40,709 nucleotides of DNA from an uncultured bacterium (GTDB lineage: Bacteria; Cyanobacteriota; Vampirovibrionia; Gastranaerophilales; Gastranaerophilaceae): contig CACWLL010000015.1 of assembly GCA_902761735.1 (NCBI GenBank), positions 1 through 40,709 on the forward strand. The letters are read 5' to 3'. Shown in pieces: positions 40,373 to 40,709 of this stretch; the stretch's first letter is position 1, and every line of letters begins with the position of its first letter. A program made the translations under genes and the position numbers. The notes beneath the pieces were generated by a model. That model had not been told where the DNA came from. It worked only from the letters and a program-made list of their open reading frames with translations, and searched no databases.

Positions 40373-40481
40373 TAATAAACATATAAAATGAAATTATTTT
40401 CTTTAACTGATTTATAATAAACTTTTATAATACTACACAAGAGTGTAGCCTGCTTATGCGGTATAACTAAAGTCCTTTCAA

Positions 40482-40535
40482 GAATATATCCGTTGCGGTA
40501 TACGAGCGAAGCATCGCATGCTGTGCCTCAGACAC
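40482..40535 (+). repeat. 54-bp direct repeat, copy 1
   Basis: Aligns with 40575-40628 with 5 mismatches over 54 bases (about 91%). Contains GAGCGAAGCATCG and ends in TGTGCCTCAGACAC. The spacing between copies is 93 bp. Non-coding; nothing else was recognised between 40373 and 40481 except a 6-bp hairpin at about 40433. Confidence 0.75.
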
Positions 40536-40574
40536 TGCTACTCGCAATAAACGGTAACATTCATATTCTTTCTT

Positions 40575-40628
40575 GAATATATCCGCTGCGGTACACGAGC
40601 GAAGCATCGTATGATGTGCCTCAGGCAC
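40575..40628 (+). repeat. 54-bp direct repeat, copy 2
   Basis: Second copy of the 40482-40535 repeat; here the end GTGCCTCAGGCAC is a perfect short hairpin, followed by an A-run that is part of a minus-strand terminator. The two copies may represent an intergenic repeat family of this genome. Confidence 0.75.
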
Positions 40629-40653
40629 AAAAAAAAACGACTTGGTAGTCGTT
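40629..40653 (-). terminator. Minus-strand terminator at the right edge
   Basis: On the minus strand AACGACT / AGTCGTT (7 bp, 4-base loop) followed by about nine Ts. It implies a minus-strand transcript arriving from beyond the right edge; the 56 bases right of it show no convincing gene. Confidence 0.78.
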
Positions 40654-40709
40654 AGGGAAATTAAAAGGGAAATTATAATATTTTAAGGTTTTTTCTTGAT
40701 TTTGAGCAC

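Noticed and set aside
40482-40628. CRISPR array
   Set aside because: Only two imperfect 54-bp copies, no regular spacers and no cas gene nearby.

Overview
The window is AT-rich bacterial DNA with short intergenic spaces and mostly strong Shine-Dalgarno sites. It reads as a non-model relative of the cyanobacteria, probably a gut-type Vampirovibrionia/Melainabacteria (Gastranaerophilales-like) genome. The best evidence is the ATP synthase cluster: a, c, b', b, delta, alpha, gamma, with a divergent b/b' pair and with beta and epsilon absent from the cluster, which is the cyanobacterial atp1 layout. The taxon is an inference from gene order and protein character; no rRNA is present to test it.

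Region 1 (left edge to about 12.8 kb) is a colinear plus-strand structural module of a contractile-tailed phage: portal, connectors, scaffold, major capsid, sheath, tube, baseplate plug, hub, spike, a second tube-like protein, gp25-like wedge, gpJ, gpI, fibre, a fibre-associated protein and a small membrane protein, closed by a strong terminator. Hairpins before and after the capsid gene and after the sheath/tube pair split it into expression blocks. No tape-measure gene, tail-assembly chaperone or endolysin lies in this stretch, and a paralogue of the tail tube sits among the baseplate genes. The left end of the element is outside the window.

Region 2 (12.8-18.9 kb, plus strand) is chromosomal: glutathione synthase, a membrane-anchored GT2 glycosyltransferase, a PgpH-type 7TM-HD phosphodiesterase, ybeY and dgkA (a conserved neighbourhood), then a lineage-type protein with an HExxH motif that converges on, and overlaps, the ATP synthase gamma gene.

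Region 3 (18.9-24.2 kb, minus strand) is the ATP synthase operon with a small B-box zinc-finger membrane protein inserted between alpha and gamma. Its promoter faces a divergent ribbon-helix-helix regulator. Next to this is a free-standing unit (promoter, RBS, 30-codon methionine-rich ORF, terminator) that appears not to have been annotated before.

Region 4 (24.8-32.9 kb) has a hypothetical membrane protein, then a minus-strand operon folE2 - ABC exporter - GH13 protein - radical SAM/SPASM protein, and a membrane-anchored thioredoxin-like protein. Region 5 (32.9-40.7 kb) has an alternative sigma-70-family factor with an elaborate promoter region, a secreted hypothetical protein, tRNA-Ser(GGA) with a duplicated 3' end about 170 bp away, aroA, a protein with glycine-zipper segments at both ends, an LCP-family protein, mgtE, and a pair of 54-bp direct repeats next to a minus-strand terminator at the right edge.

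All functional names come from reading motifs, lengths and context; no database search was run.
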